From NCBI RefSeq assembly GCF_000245815.1, contig NZ_JH601103.1, positions 186,001 to 250,000 of the forward strand: 64,000 nucleotides of DNA, written 5' to 3'. Shown one piece after another: positions 34,298 through 42,727 of the stretch. The notes beneath the pieces were generated by a model. It was not told where the DNA came from. It searched no databases and worked only from the letters and a program-made list of their open reading frames with translations. Every line of letters begins with the position of its first letter. Within the stretch, counting starts at the first letter, position 1. Position numbers and translations under genes: made by a program. This stretch comes from Dolosigranulum pigrum ATCC 51524. GTDB lineage: Bacteria; Bacillota; Bacilli; Lactobacillales; Carnobacteriaceae_A.

Positions 34298-35533
34298 TTA
34301 TCGTAAGATTTCGATTAAGTTCTTATTGGCAGCTGATCGGGCCGGGAAGACACTAAAGACAATTCCAATTAGCGTGGAGACTCCGATCGTCCCGACAACC
34401 ATGATTGGCGTCAAACCTATGCCGAATGGTAGGAATGTACTGACTCCATAAGCGATAGCAAGTCCCAGCACGAATCCGAATATCCCACCAATTACCGTAA
34501 TTAAGATCCCTTCCAACAAGAATTGAAGTTGGATCGCTTGCTTCGTGGATCCAAGTGAGCGGCGAATCCCGATTTCACGAATACGCTCTGACACTGAGAT
34601 ATACATCATATTCATTACCCCAACTCCGGCAATGAACAGAGAAATTCCAGCTACACTGGATACAAAGTAAGTGGTTGTCTGCAACTGCTTACCGATCTCA
34701 CGCATAATCTCACTATTGTCAATAAATGAGTAGGTTCCATATTTAGCCCCTGATCCGAATTCATCCAGAGCAGATTTAACTCGTTCAGAAACTTTTTTCG
34801 GATCCCGACCCGGTTCGATATAAACCGTAATCCCAAACCGTGGCATTTCTTCTTTAAAGAGTTGTTCATATGTTCGAGCCGGAATAATCGCATTACCCGG
34901 CGGTGTCTCCAATTCTTCGCCCGGCGTTGCGAATAAATTACTCCCAAACGAGCCATCCCCTTCACGGGCCATCACACCAATGATGGTAAAGGAATAGTTA
35001 TTAATTTTTACTCCCTTATTTAAAGCATTCTCTTCCGTTCCATACATCTTACGCGCTAGTTCGTCATCTATAACGGCGTAAGGTAAGAATGTCTTTTGCT
35101 CATCTAGCGTCAACATCCGTCCAGCCACCATGGTTCGGTCATAATTTTTGGCGGCAACATCAACAGCTAGCGATTCAGAATGTTCGCGTGCTTTAATCTC
35201 ATAATACGGCTGATTATCTGCTTCATATTGACTTTCGGCCGCCTCACTTACTCCATCGATTTCATTTAATTTTTCCATCGTTTTATCAGAGAATGGCGAG
35301 AAGTTCGGCACATCCACTTCTGAGGTCATTTCATAAAAGAAGTCAACGTTCTGGCGACCTTGCTCATCTTTAGTCAACGTTTCCACACTGTGACGGCTGT
35401 AGCCATTTCCCAAACTCATAATTGTAATAACCGACGCGATCCCGATAATAATTCCTAGCATCGTCAGAAACGTTCGCCGGGCATTCTTTTTCAGTGAGTA
35501 CAGCGATGATCTTAAAATAACACTAAATTTCAC
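34298..35533 (-). CDS. MacB-type ABC transporter permease (FtsX domain)
   Basis: A 411-residue permease: one membrane segment at 20-42, a large outside MacB_PCD domain (about 45-285), and three C-terminal membrane segments with the FtsX signature SERIREIGIRRSLGSTKQAI. The start is GTG at 35533 within GTGA, overlapping the ATPase stop by 4 bp. With the ATPase and the HlyD-like adaptor it forms a three-part exporter of the MacAB/YknXYZ kind, which export peptides, toxins or antimicrobial peptides; substrate unknown. Confidence 0.92.
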   Translation of the reverse strand: MKFSVILRSSLYSLKKNARRTFLTMLGIIIGIASVITIMSLGNGYSRHSVETLTKDEQGRQNVDFFYEMTSEVDVPNFSPFSDKTMEKLNEIDGVSEAAESQYEADNQPYYEIKAREHSESLAVDVAAKNYDRTMVAGRMLTLDEQKTFLPYAVIDDELARKMYGTEENALNKGVKINNYSFTIIGVMAREGDGSFGSNLFATPGEELETPPGNAIIPARTYEQLFKEEMPRFGITVYIEPGRDPKKVSERVKSALDEFGSGAKYGTYSFIDNSEIMREIGKQLQTTTYFVSSVAGISLFIAGVGVMNMMYISVSERIREIGIRRSLGSTKQAIQLQFLLEGILITVIGGIFGFVLGLAIAYGVSTFLPFGIGLTPIMVVGTIGVSTLIGIVFSVFPARSAANKNLIEILR

Positions 35534-36378
35534 GATTTATCGCCTCCTGACTTCTTCCCTCGTTTAAAGAAGCGGCGTGCAACCCGTGAACGTTGTTGGG
35601 CAGCTTCAGCCTTATCTTCCGGAACAGTCTGCACTGATTGTTCTTCAGATTCAAAGTAAACCGGCTGATACTTTTCTTTCCCACGAAGGTAGGTTTCATC
35701 ATCAATCAACGTATTGGTCACAACCTGGCCATCCACGACCCGAATACGACGGTTCGTATAATCTTCCAATGTCGGATCATGGGTAACCATTACAATCGTC
35801 ACCCCATCTTCGCGATTTAACCGCTCGAGTGTTGTCATAATCATACGACTAGTCTTTGTATCCAAGGCTCCTGTTGGCTCATCGGCAATGATAAAACGAG
35901 GCTCATTCACCAAGGCACGAGCAATAGCAACACGCTGTTTTTGTCCCCCAGATAATTCTTTCGGCGTACTCTTCAATTTATTTCCTAAGCCTACACGTTC
36001 TAAAGATTTTTTCACTTTTTCATGTGTCTCAGCAACAGAATACCCATTATAGAGCAGTGGCAATTGGACATTATCCTCGATACTAATCGAATCAATTAAG
36101 TTGAAAGACTGGTAGACAAACCCAACCATCTCATTGCGTAATTTTGAAATTTGATTATCATTACGGCTAACTGTTGACTCTCCATCAAAGATATATTCCC
36201 CTTCATAATCAGCATCTAAGAAGCCTAACACATTCACTAGAGTGGACTTCCCAGACCCGGACGGCCCCATAATTGAAACAAATTCACCTTGTTCGATATT
36301 TAAAGAGACTTCATTCAGCACTTGATGACGGTTCGGTCCTTGCTGATAAAATTTACTTACACGTTTTAATTCAATCAT
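35530..36378 (-). CDS. MacB-type ABC transporter ATP-binding protein
   Basis: A 282-residue ATPase of the LolD/MacB group: Walker A GPSGSGKST, signature LSGGQKQR, Walker B FIIADEPTGALD, H-loop VTHDPTL. A ~55-residue C-terminal extension, charged and ending in a basic stretch (RSRVARRFFKRGKKSGG), goes beyond the usual ~225 residues. It is separated by 3 bp from the adaptor gene and overlaps the permease gene. Confidence 0.93.
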   Translation of the reverse strand: MIELKRVSKFYQQGPNRHQVLNEVSLNIEQGEFVSIMGPSGSGKSTLVNVLGFLDADYEGEYIFDGESTVSRNDNQISKLRNEMVGFVYQSFNLIDSISIEDNVQLPLLYNGYSVAETHEKVKKSLERVGLGNKLKSTPKELSGGQKQRVAIARALVNEPRFIIADEPTGALDTKTSRMIMTTLERLNREDGVTIVMVTHDPTLEDYTNRRIRVVDGQVVTNTLIDDETYLRGKEKYQPVYFESEEQSVQTVPEDKAEAAQQRSRVARRFFKRGKKSGGDKS

Positions 36379-36381
36379 GGC

Positions 36382-37872
36382 TTACTCCCCTTCACTTTGA
36401 GGTTTAAGATCCATATCTTTTACATCAGCATCATCAGCAGGTGAGTGAACTTCCTCATCTGCATCATTCTCTGTGTTGTCTTTGCCATCTTTTTTATCAG
36501 TACCTGCCTCTGTTGTTTCGGCCTCTGTATCTGCACCTTCTGCATCTTCAGCCGCTGGATCAGCCATGAAGTCTTCATCTGTTTCCATTCGGTTCTCACC
36601 GGCAACTTTTACTTGGTCTCCGTCTTTTAAGCCGGTTGGGTCTTGGATAACTTCATCGCCTTCTGATAGACCTTTCGTAATGACTTCTTGGATACCAATT
36701 TTTTCCATCTTCACTTTTGTCTTCTTCGCCACGCCATCCACGTATTTGAAGACGTATTTTTCACCATTCATCTCAAGAATAGATTCAGGTGGTAAGACGA
36801 ATCCTTTTCGCGGAATAGAAATTTGGGTACTGAATCCAATTTGGACATCTTCTTCTGGTTCAACTATGAAGCCAAATTTGGCAGCTTGTGATTCTGATTG
36901 ACTTGGTGACGCATCATCGCTACTTCCGCTATCTTCACCGGCACCACTTCCGCCGCCAGCACCGCCTCCACCGCCGTGTTGTGACGAATTACTCTGTGGT
37001 AAGCGGTCATAAGACGTAATTTTCCCTTTAATTGTGCGGTCTTCTGCATTGATGTACATATCAACTTCTAAGTCATTTTCTAATAGGTGGTAATTATATT
37101 CATCTACTGTTCCATTCACAACTAGACCTTGACCAATTATACGCACGAACGGTACTGAACCACCATCACGACCACGTTCATCAACATAAACTTGTCCCGC
37201 ATAATCTGCTTTAATGGTTGGGTTTTTCTTCTCTTGAGCACGTAGTAATTTAATCTCGACTTCTTTAATCTGCGCATTCACTTGACGAATAGAGGATTTA
37301 ATTGAATCCGCATCATTACCGCCTGAATCAGGAGTTTGGGCTCCCGCACCACCAGCTTGACCACCAGAGTTTGTTGTATTCGTGCGTGCCCCGTAATCCA
37401 CACCAATTGGATCGGTAACGACATAGCGTCCTTGTGCATAAGACCAGACAATACGGTCTCCCATCATGTTATATGTCCCACCTGTCAAGCGTGACAAGTC
37501 GGCAATTAAGGCTTCTCGCTGATTGTACAGATTGGTCTGCTCGCGGCTCAAATCTTCCAGCTCGTGATCGTCTTCCTTGGCTGCATATGTAAATAAAGCA
37601 TCGCCTTTTTGGACTTGTTGACCATCTGAGACATGGACTTGCGAAATCGTTCCAATATCTGAACTGTAATAATATCCCTTGTCGATTCTAGACGCAACGA
37701 CTCCATCAACTGTTGCTGGTTCTTCAGGACGTACAATAACTGTATTATACGTTAATTCATCGGACTCCTCAGTCTGCTCATTTCCTCCGAATGCCTGGCA
37801 TCCAGCCAATGTCAGCGTACTGACCACCGCCATACTCCCTACTATTCTCTTCACACTCAACCATTTTTTCAT
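36382..37872 (-). CDS. HlyD/MacA-type efflux adaptor lipoprotein
   Basis: A 496-residue periplasmic-adaptor homolog that links the ABC permease to the outside. A lipoprotein signal ends in LAGCQ; a barrel-sandwich/biotinyl-lipoyl region follows (VASRIDKGYYYSSDIGTISQ, DGQQVQKGDALFTYA), then a helical hairpin (EDLSREQTNLYNQREALIA), beta domains, and two odd low-complexity inserts: a Gly/Ser-rich one around residues 305-335 and a long acidic C-terminal tail. AAGGGG before the ATG at 37872 sets the start. First gene of the exporter operon. Confidence 0.88.
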   Translation of the reverse strand: MKKWLSVKRIVGSMAVVSTLTLAGCQAFGGNEQTEESDELTYNTVIVRPEEPATVDGVVASRIDKGYYYSSDIGTISQVHVSDGQQVQKGDALFTYAAKEDDHELEDLSREQTNLYNQREALIADLSRLTGGTYNMMGDRIVWSYAQGRYVVTDPIGVDYGARTNTTNSGGQAGGAGAQTPDSGGNDADSIKSSIRQVNAQIKEVEIKLLRAQEKKNPTIKADYAGQVYVDERGRDGGSVPFVRIIGQGLVVNGTVDEYNYHLLENDLEVDMYINAEDRTIKGKITSYDRLPQSNSSQHGGGGGAGGGSGAGEDSGSSDDASPSQSESQAAKFGFIVEPEEDVQIGFSTQISIPRKGFVLPPESILEMNGEKYVFKYVDGVAKKTKVKMEKIGIQEVITKGLSEGDEVIQDPTGLKDGDQVKVAGENRMETDEDFMADPAAEDAEGADTEAETTEAGTDKKDGKDNTENDADEEVHSPADDADVKDMDLKPQSEGE

Positions 37873-38078
37873 CGCTATTCCCCTTCTATCTATACTGATC
37901 ATTCTAATACTCCCGCACTCTTTTGTGAGTGACATCACACCAATTGTACGGTAAAACCACCTTATTGTCCACCGAATTTCTTTGATATTTTTATGAATTT
38001 AGTTATACTCATACACTATTGACTCATTATTTGATAATTATCCCCAAAAATGAGCCCCTATTACTTTGTCCCAATTAA

Positions 38079-38113
38079 AAAAGGCCACCCGACATATCGG
38101 ATGACCCTTTTTA
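38079..38113 (-). terminator. Terminator of the small lipoprotein gene
   Basis: On the minus strand GGGTCATCCGA pairs with TCGGGTGGCC around a short loop, followed by TTTTTTAATT. Confidence 0.8.
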
Positions 38114-38127
38114 AGGAGAGCTGACAA

Positions 38128-38361
38128 TTATTGTTTGTCGTCTTTATCCATATCTTTATCCATGTCCATATCTTTGTCCATGTCACCGTCTTTAACTTCA
38201 GCGTCGTCTAATGAAGTACCCTCTTCAGCGCCTTCTTCAGTAATTGTTGCGTTCTCAGGTGAAACAGTTTCCGTTCCGTTTTCTTTTGTTACCTTGCTAC
38301 CACACGCTGCTAAAGTACCTGCTGCCAATAAGATGGTTAAAAATTTTGATGCTTTTTTCAT
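38128..38361 (-). CDS. Small acidic lipoprotein with DMDKD repeats
   Basis: A 77-residue lipoprotein: signal with lipobox LAACG, then an acidic, Thr/Glu-rich chain and a tail made of repeated DMDKDM units. GGAG precedes the ATG. Such short charged lipoproteins have no known enzyme role; the Asp-rich tail could bind divalent cations, which is a guess. It stands alone upstream of the MacA-like gene's control region with its own terminator. Confidence 0.75.
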   Translation of the reverse strand: MKKASKFLTILLAAGTLAACGSKVTKENGTETVSPENATITEEGAEEGTSLDDAEVKDGDMDKDMDMDKDMDKDDKQ

Positions 38362-38563
38362 TTGTAATTCTCCTATCTCTATTTTTGATACTCATATCTT
38401 AACAAGTAATACTCTGCGAAGCAATGAACAAATTGCTCTTATTGCATTACTTTTTTTCGGTAAAATGATGAATATTCTGAGATGATGCAGCAGTTTATTA
38501 TTTAGTTTATTTGTTTATAAGTTTTGGTGTATAATGAAGCCAACAACGGGAAAGAGGGATATG

Positions 38564-38884
38564 ATGAAGGTACGCGATTGGAGAAGTTTAGGGATTAATT
38601 TACTTATCGTAGCACTTATTATTTATGGAGTCCATCTATTAAATATTGTTCACGGCATTGATTTTGTTTATCTAGTCTATATTGTCCCTGGTGTTATCGG
38701 GATTACCGGACTCGTACATGGGATTCTCACGCCAAAATATGACAGCCTATTTGGAATAGGTGTCTCACTCATCATGCTACTAGCCTGGCTGGTTTACTTT
38801 CCACGCCAATCGTGGCCCATTATTATCGGCTATATGTTTTGGGGATTTATCAGTCATTGGATCGGTTGGCACTTCTCAAAATAA
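38564..38884 (+). CDS. Small integral membrane protein, unknown
   Basis: About 106 residues with four hydrophobic segments (LLIVALIIYGVHLL, VYLVYIVPGVIGITG, GIGVSLIMLLAWLVYF, IIIGYMFWGFISHWIGW). I place the start at the ATG at 38564 (or 38561), since AGAGGG lies 4-7 bases upstream; an earlier in-frame ATG at 38534 falls inside the TATAAT box at 38530-38535 and cannot be the start. No family recognised. Confidence 0.6.
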   Translation: MKVRDWRSLGINLLIVALIIYGVHLLNIVHGIDFVYLVYIVPGVIGITGLVHGILTPKYDSLFGIGVSLIMLLAWLVYFPRQSWPIIIGYMFWGFISHWIGWHFSK

Positions 38885-38894
38885 CTTCATAACA

Positions 38895-38940
38895 AAAAAG
38901 AGCGATGCAGTCTAATAGGACTGTAGCGCTCTCTTTATTT
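38895..38940. terminator. Bidirectional terminator between two small membrane-protein genes
   Basis: AAAGAGCG-TGCAGTC pairs with GACTGTAGCGCTCT, flanked by A run and T run, so it ends both the plus-strand gene and the converging short gene at 38947. Confidence 0.8.
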
Positions 38941-38946
38941 GATTGA

Positions 38947-39087
38947 TTAGCGGCGCCCGCGAACAAGATCCACTACGAATGAAATAATAGCCAACACTAG
39001 GACAAAGTGAATAAATCCCGCAGCAATATTCAACACCAGTCCACCAATCCAAATAACTAATAAAATAAGTGCTAATGTTTTTAACAT
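38947..39087 (-). CDS. lmo0937-family small membrane protein
   Basis: A 46-residue hydrophobic protein starting MLKTLALILLVIWIGG and ending DLVRGRR, with two membrane segments. It matches my memory of the lmo0937 family (DUF5670) of tiny Firmicute membrane proteins, whose job is unknown but which are often stress-related. GGAGGGG before the ATG and a terminator after the stop make translation likely. The stretch 39088-39319 downstream of brnQ holds no clear gene apart from a doubtful 38-codon frame. Confidence 0.8.
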   Translation of the reverse strand: MLKTLALILLVIWIGGLVLNIAAGFIHFVLVLAIISFVVDLVRGRR

Positions 39088-39197
39088 ACTAACCCCTCCT
39101 ATCTCTATACAATCATTATAACACGAAAAAACGAATATTAGATAATCAAATTATATTCTGATCAACATAGTAAAAACACCTTTAAACCCCATCTTCA

Positions 39198-39314
39198 CTA
39201 TCCGACTACATTTTTCATTGATTCCATTCTATGTTGCACAGGTATCATACGATTATAGTCCATGTTAGCATCCCAAGATGAAGTATTCACCCATTCAATA
39301 GTGAGATAATTCAC
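39198..39314 (-). other. Doubtful 38-codon frame or remnant after brnQ
   Basis: A frame from GTG at 39314 to TAG at 39198-39200 reads NYLTIEWVNTSSWDANMDYN and onward, which looks protein-like, but there is no ribosome site of quality. It could be a remnant or chance. Confidence 0.2.
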
Positions 39315-39319
39315 GCCAT

Positions 39320-40654
39320 CTACGCGCGATAAACGGTGTGCACTTCATTATGATCTGCCAACTGCTTACCAACTGCAGCATATTTTCCGATCAGACCAAA
39401 GACAATCCCTAAAATAATAGCCGGCATCACCCAGGCTAAGCCAATACTCGCTAACGGAATCCAGTGATCTAACCACTGACTAAAGCCTGTCCAGCCCAAC
39501 AATCGACTGGCCACTTCGATTATACTCATCAATAGTACCCCTGTCACTGCCCCGATATAAGTCATATCATATATAATGAACTGATCGACCGCTGACAATA
39601 GAACCAATGTAATCATAACCGGATAAATGACTTCCAAGATCGGCCCTGCATAAATAATAATCTCATCTACCGTAAATAAAGAAATTAAGAAGCTGACAAC
39701 TAGCGACCATAGCACAATTGCTTTATAACTCAACCGACCGTTCGAAATGGAATGGAAAAAATCCCCACACGTCGCTGTTAAACCGACTGAAGTAGTCAAA
39801 CAAGCCAATGTCACGATCAAGGCAATCAAGACCGCTCCCATTCCCCCAAAAACTTGCAAAAATGAACCCAATAAAATTTCTACACGAGTCACACTAGCCG
39901 GGAAGTGACTTCCCATCGTAGCCCCAATATAAGTCAATCCACTGTAGACAAAGATCAACAAAGCTAATGCAATATAGCCGGCTTTTTTAACCATATGATA
40001 GCTCTGCTCGGGATGACCATAACCCCGTCGAACAAAATCTGTCACAACAATTCCAGCCATCAGCGGCGCCGCTAGTGCATCCATCGTCTGATAACCTTCC
40101 ATAAACCCACGAATAAATTGATTCCCCTCAACAATTGGTGCACTCAACTCACCTGGAGGATTGAACACCACGCGTATAATAAAGATAGCTAAGGTGATTA
40201 ACAACATCGGCGTCAAAAAGTTCCCAATAAAATCTATCACACGTCCTTCATTGAATACAAAATACATCGTTAAGCTGAAAAAGATGATCGACGTCCATAC
40301 CGGAGAAATACCGGGAAAATTCGGTGCAATAGCAATCTCATGTACAGTAGCAGCCGTCCTCGGAACAGCGACAAGTGACGTAATTAACAAAATAGTCAAC
40401 ACCCCAAGTCCCTTGGCAAAATTCACTCCTACCCGGCGACCAATATCATCAATCCGCCCACCTAATTTTGTCGTCACCACAACGGTTAAAATAGCAAGGA
40501 ACGGATCGGTTAATAAGAAACCTCCCGTTGCACTGAGCCAATCACGTCCCGCTGAAAACCCTAAATACGGCGGAAAAATTAAATTCCCTGCCCCAAAAAA
40601 TATAGCAAACAGAGCAAACCCCACTGTCATACTATCACGATATTGTCGCTTCAT
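39320..40654 (-). CDS. brnQ: Branched-chain amino acid:cation symporter
   Basis: A 444-residue transporter of the BrnQ (LIVCS) family importing Leu, Ile and Val with Na+ or H+. About twelve membrane segments; the N-terminal FFGAGNLIFPPYLGFSAGRDW is diagnostic. AAGGGG lies just before a pair of ATGs (40657 and 40654); I use the second, since the longer frame has no site. Single-gene unit. Confidence 0.95.
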   Translation of the reverse strand: MKRQYRDSMTVGFALFAIFFGAGNLIFPPYLGFSAGRDWLSATGGFLLTDPFLAILTVVVTTKLGGRIDDIGRRVGVNFAKGLGVLTILLITSLVAVPRTAATVHEIAIAPNFPGISPVWTSIIFFSLTMYFVFNEGRVIDFIGNFLTPMLLITLAIFIIRVVFNPPGELSAPIVEGNQFIRGFMEGYQTMDALAAPLMAGIVVTDFVRRGYGHPEQSYHMVKKAGYIALALLIFVYSGLTYIGATMGSHFPASVTRVEILLGSFLQVFGGMGAVLIALIVTLACLTTSVGLTATCGDFFHSISNGRLSYKAIVLWSLVVSFLISLFTVDEIIIYAGPILEVIYPVMITLVLLSAVDQFIIYDMTYIGAVTGVLLMSIIEVASRLLGWTGFSQWLDHWIPLASIGLAWVMPAIILGIVFGLIGKYAAVGKQLADHNEVHTVYRA

Positions 40655-40842
40655 CATAACCCCTTTCCGGATAATTACTCCAGCAACCATCCTACTTCCT
40701 CATTAACTCAACAACTATGTACAAAAAACTAAATCATGTAAATCCGCATACTCCGTATCTATTACAAGACCAGCTGACACAACAGCATTTTATTATTTTA
40801 TATTTTTTTCATTATAAATTCAACTGGTTTTTTCAGAAATAA

Positions 40843-40868
40843 AAATAGCCCCGGCTGAAGGGCTATTT
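40843..40868 (-). terminator. Terminator of the LPDTA surface protein gene
   Basis: AAATAGCCC (40843-40851) pairs with GGGCTATTT (40860-40868); on the minus strand TTTATTTC follows. A second hairpin GAAGAAGGA/TCCTTCTTC lies at about 40882-40908. Confidence 0.82.
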
Positions 40869-40939
40869 CAAGCTATGTAGAGAAGAAGGACATGGGGTTC
40901 CTTCTTCATAGATTAAAACTTCAATTAGAGACTAATGAA

Positions 40940-42424
40940 TTAGTCTTTTTTGAATTTTTTGACACCGAGACCTGCTAGAATAGTTGATAAACCAACAGCG
41001 CCTAATGCCCAAGCACCTGTTGCCGTGTCTGGTAGACATTCACCACGTGCTTCTTGTTTTTGAGTATCTTGTTGTTTGTCTTGCGCTTGTTTTTGTCCAT
41101 CATTTTGTTGTTGTTTGTCTTGGGCTTGTTTTTGACGTTCAACTTCTTCGTAGTGACGTTTTTGGTAGTGATAAAAAGCTGTTTCAGCTCCACTAACATT
41201 TTCTAGTTTTAAGTCATTGATCACTTCAATTAACTGTTTCTTGGCACTCTCTGTTAAGTCTGATGCTTCTACTCGAGCTAATAAATCTTTACGTTTTGCT
41301 ACTAACTCTGAATCTTGTTTATCTGATTGAACAGATCCTTGTTTGTCAGCCCCTTTAGGTAAGCCGAATTTTTCGATGTAAGCTTGTTTCTTCGCTTCAC
41401 TCCAGTTAATTGGGAAACCATTTTTATCGAATGATGATGCGTGACCACCTAAAGGTAATTCCTCTAATGGACGTAAATCATCAAATGATTCTTCTTTTTT
41501 CTCTTCAAACTTTTTATCGTCTTCTTTTGGTTCTTCTTTCGCAGGAGCTTCTTGTTTTTGTTCTTCTTTCTTATCTGTTGCTGGCTTTTCTTTCGCAGGT
41601 GTTTCTGCTTGTTGCTCTTCTTGCTTGTCTGCGGCTGGCTTTTCTTCATCTACTTTATCAGCAGGCTGTTCAGGTTCTGGTGTTTTCTCCGGTTCTTTCT
41701 CTTCTTCAGGGGCCGGTTCTGGCGTTACTTCTGGTTCTTGAGGTTCTTCCGGAGTCGGTGTTTCAACTTCTGGTTCTTCCGAAGCTTCTTCGGTTTCTTT
41801 TAAATCTTTATGAGCTTTACCATCTTTAACTGTAAATGTAAAAGTATCTGCAAATTTTTGGTTATTATCTTGTTCATCTGCTTGACCTTCGATAGTAATA
41901 GTATAGATCCCATCTGGATATTCTCTAATTCTTTGGACAACAATTTGATGCTGTAAGTTATCAATTGATTTGAATTCACCATCATCCATACGCTGTCCAT
42001 TTGAGTTAGTAATTAGGTAAGTTCCCGTTAACTCTTTAACTCGCCAATCAAGATTTATATAAACACGTATATAGCTACTTAGAACATTCCCACCAGCATT
42101 ACTGCTCAAGTTCAATCCTAATACTTCTTCCGGTTGTGTAATTGTTTTATCTTGTTCTACTTCTGCCACTTCTTCTGCTGCACGTGTGCTAACTTCCTCA
42201 GTCGCTTCAGTCACTGTTTCTTCTTCAGGTGCTGTTTCTACTGCTTCAGATTCGATGCCTTCAAGGAATCCATCAACATCAAAGTCTTCAACAACCTCTT
42301 CTCCCTCTTCTGCATTCACATCAGCTTCTTCTGCTGCAGCACTGTCAACAGCTAATGCCGCTGATAACGCAAGAGCTGCGGCAGATAATCCTAACTTCTT
42401 AAGTAATTGACTGTATTTGTTCAT
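40940..42424 (-). CDS. Cell-wall-anchored surface protein with LPDTA sorting signal
   Basis: A 494-residue surface protein. Signal peptide (1-32, ALALSAALAVDSAAA), acidic region (33-110), a beta domain (about 105-205; SSYIRVYINLDWRVKELTGT), a long Pro/Glu/Lys-rich stalk (about 210-320) with repeats such as EKPATDK and PEPEQPAD, a helical part with ASDLTESAKKQLIEVINDLK, a Gln/Asp/Lys repeat (QAQDKQQ), then the anchor: LPDTA, hydrophobic segment, and VKKFKKD. The LPxTA form of the signal points to the class D sortase at 19702. No catalytic motif is seen; adhesion or wall-spanning display is likely. Confidence 0.85.
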   Translation of the reverse strand: MNKYSQLLKKLGLSAAALALSAALAVDSAAAEEADVNAEEGEEVVEDFDVDGFLEGIESEAVETAPEEETVTEATEEVSTRAAEEVAEVEQDKTITQPEEVLGLNLSSNAGGNVLSSYIRVYINLDWRVKELTGTYLITNSNGQRMDDGEFKSIDNLQHQIVVQRIREYPDGIYTITIEGQADEQDNNQKFADTFTFTVKDGKAHKDLKETEEASEEPEVETPTPEEPQEPEVTPEPAPEEEKEPEKTPEPEQPADKVDEEKPAADKQEEQQAETPAKEKPATDKKEEQKQEAPAKEEPKEDDKKFEEKKEESFDDLRPLEELPLGGHASSFDKNGFPINWSEAKKQAYIEKFGLPKGADKQGSVQSDKQDSELVAKRKDLLARVEASDLTESAKKQLIEVINDLKLENVSGAETAFYHYQKRHYEEVERQKQAQDKQQQNDGQKQAQDKQQDTQKQEARGECLPDTATGAWALGAVGLSTILAGLGVKKFKKD

Positions 42425-42558
42425 TTAATTTCCCCCTAAATCTTTTTATTGTGATTGTAATGCCGCCCCATGTCCAATAAATCTCACAATCTACTCATGC
42501 ACTCACAAATTGCATACTTTCGGTCATTACCATCAGATTGCTACCGACACCTTACCAG

Positions 42559-42576
42559 AAAAAAAAAAAAAAAAAA
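42559..42576 (+). repeat. A18 homopolymer upstream of the surface protein gene
   Basis: Eighteen As in a row lie about 135 bp before the start of the LPDTA protein gene, in a 300-bp AT-rich gap (42425-42727) that otherwise holds only the exporter terminator. Tracts of this length slip easily, so length and perhaps expression may vary. Confidence 0.85.
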
Positions 42577-42688
42577 CAAGTCTTTTTCACAAAAAATTCA
42601 ATATCACCTTGATAATCTATTCATTAATAGCTTATTATTGAATTTCCTTTAAAAATACCTTTCAATAAAATCAATATTGTTTAACAAT

Positions 42689-42722
42689 TCAAAAAAGCCC
42701 TAGCTTTTGCTAGGACTCTTGT
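42689..42722 (-). terminator. Terminator of the ABC exporter operon
   Basis: On the minus strand GTCCTAGC pairs with GCTAGGGC around a four-base loop, followed by TTTTTTG. Confidence 0.85.
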
Positions 42723-42727
42723 GTATT

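Noticed and set aside
41410..41829. Long plus-strand open frame (139 codons) inside the LPDTA surface protein gene
   Set aside because: It is the antisense of the Glu/Lys/Pro-rich repeat stalk; the Leu/Phe-rich product is an artefact of the repeat and has no ribosome site.
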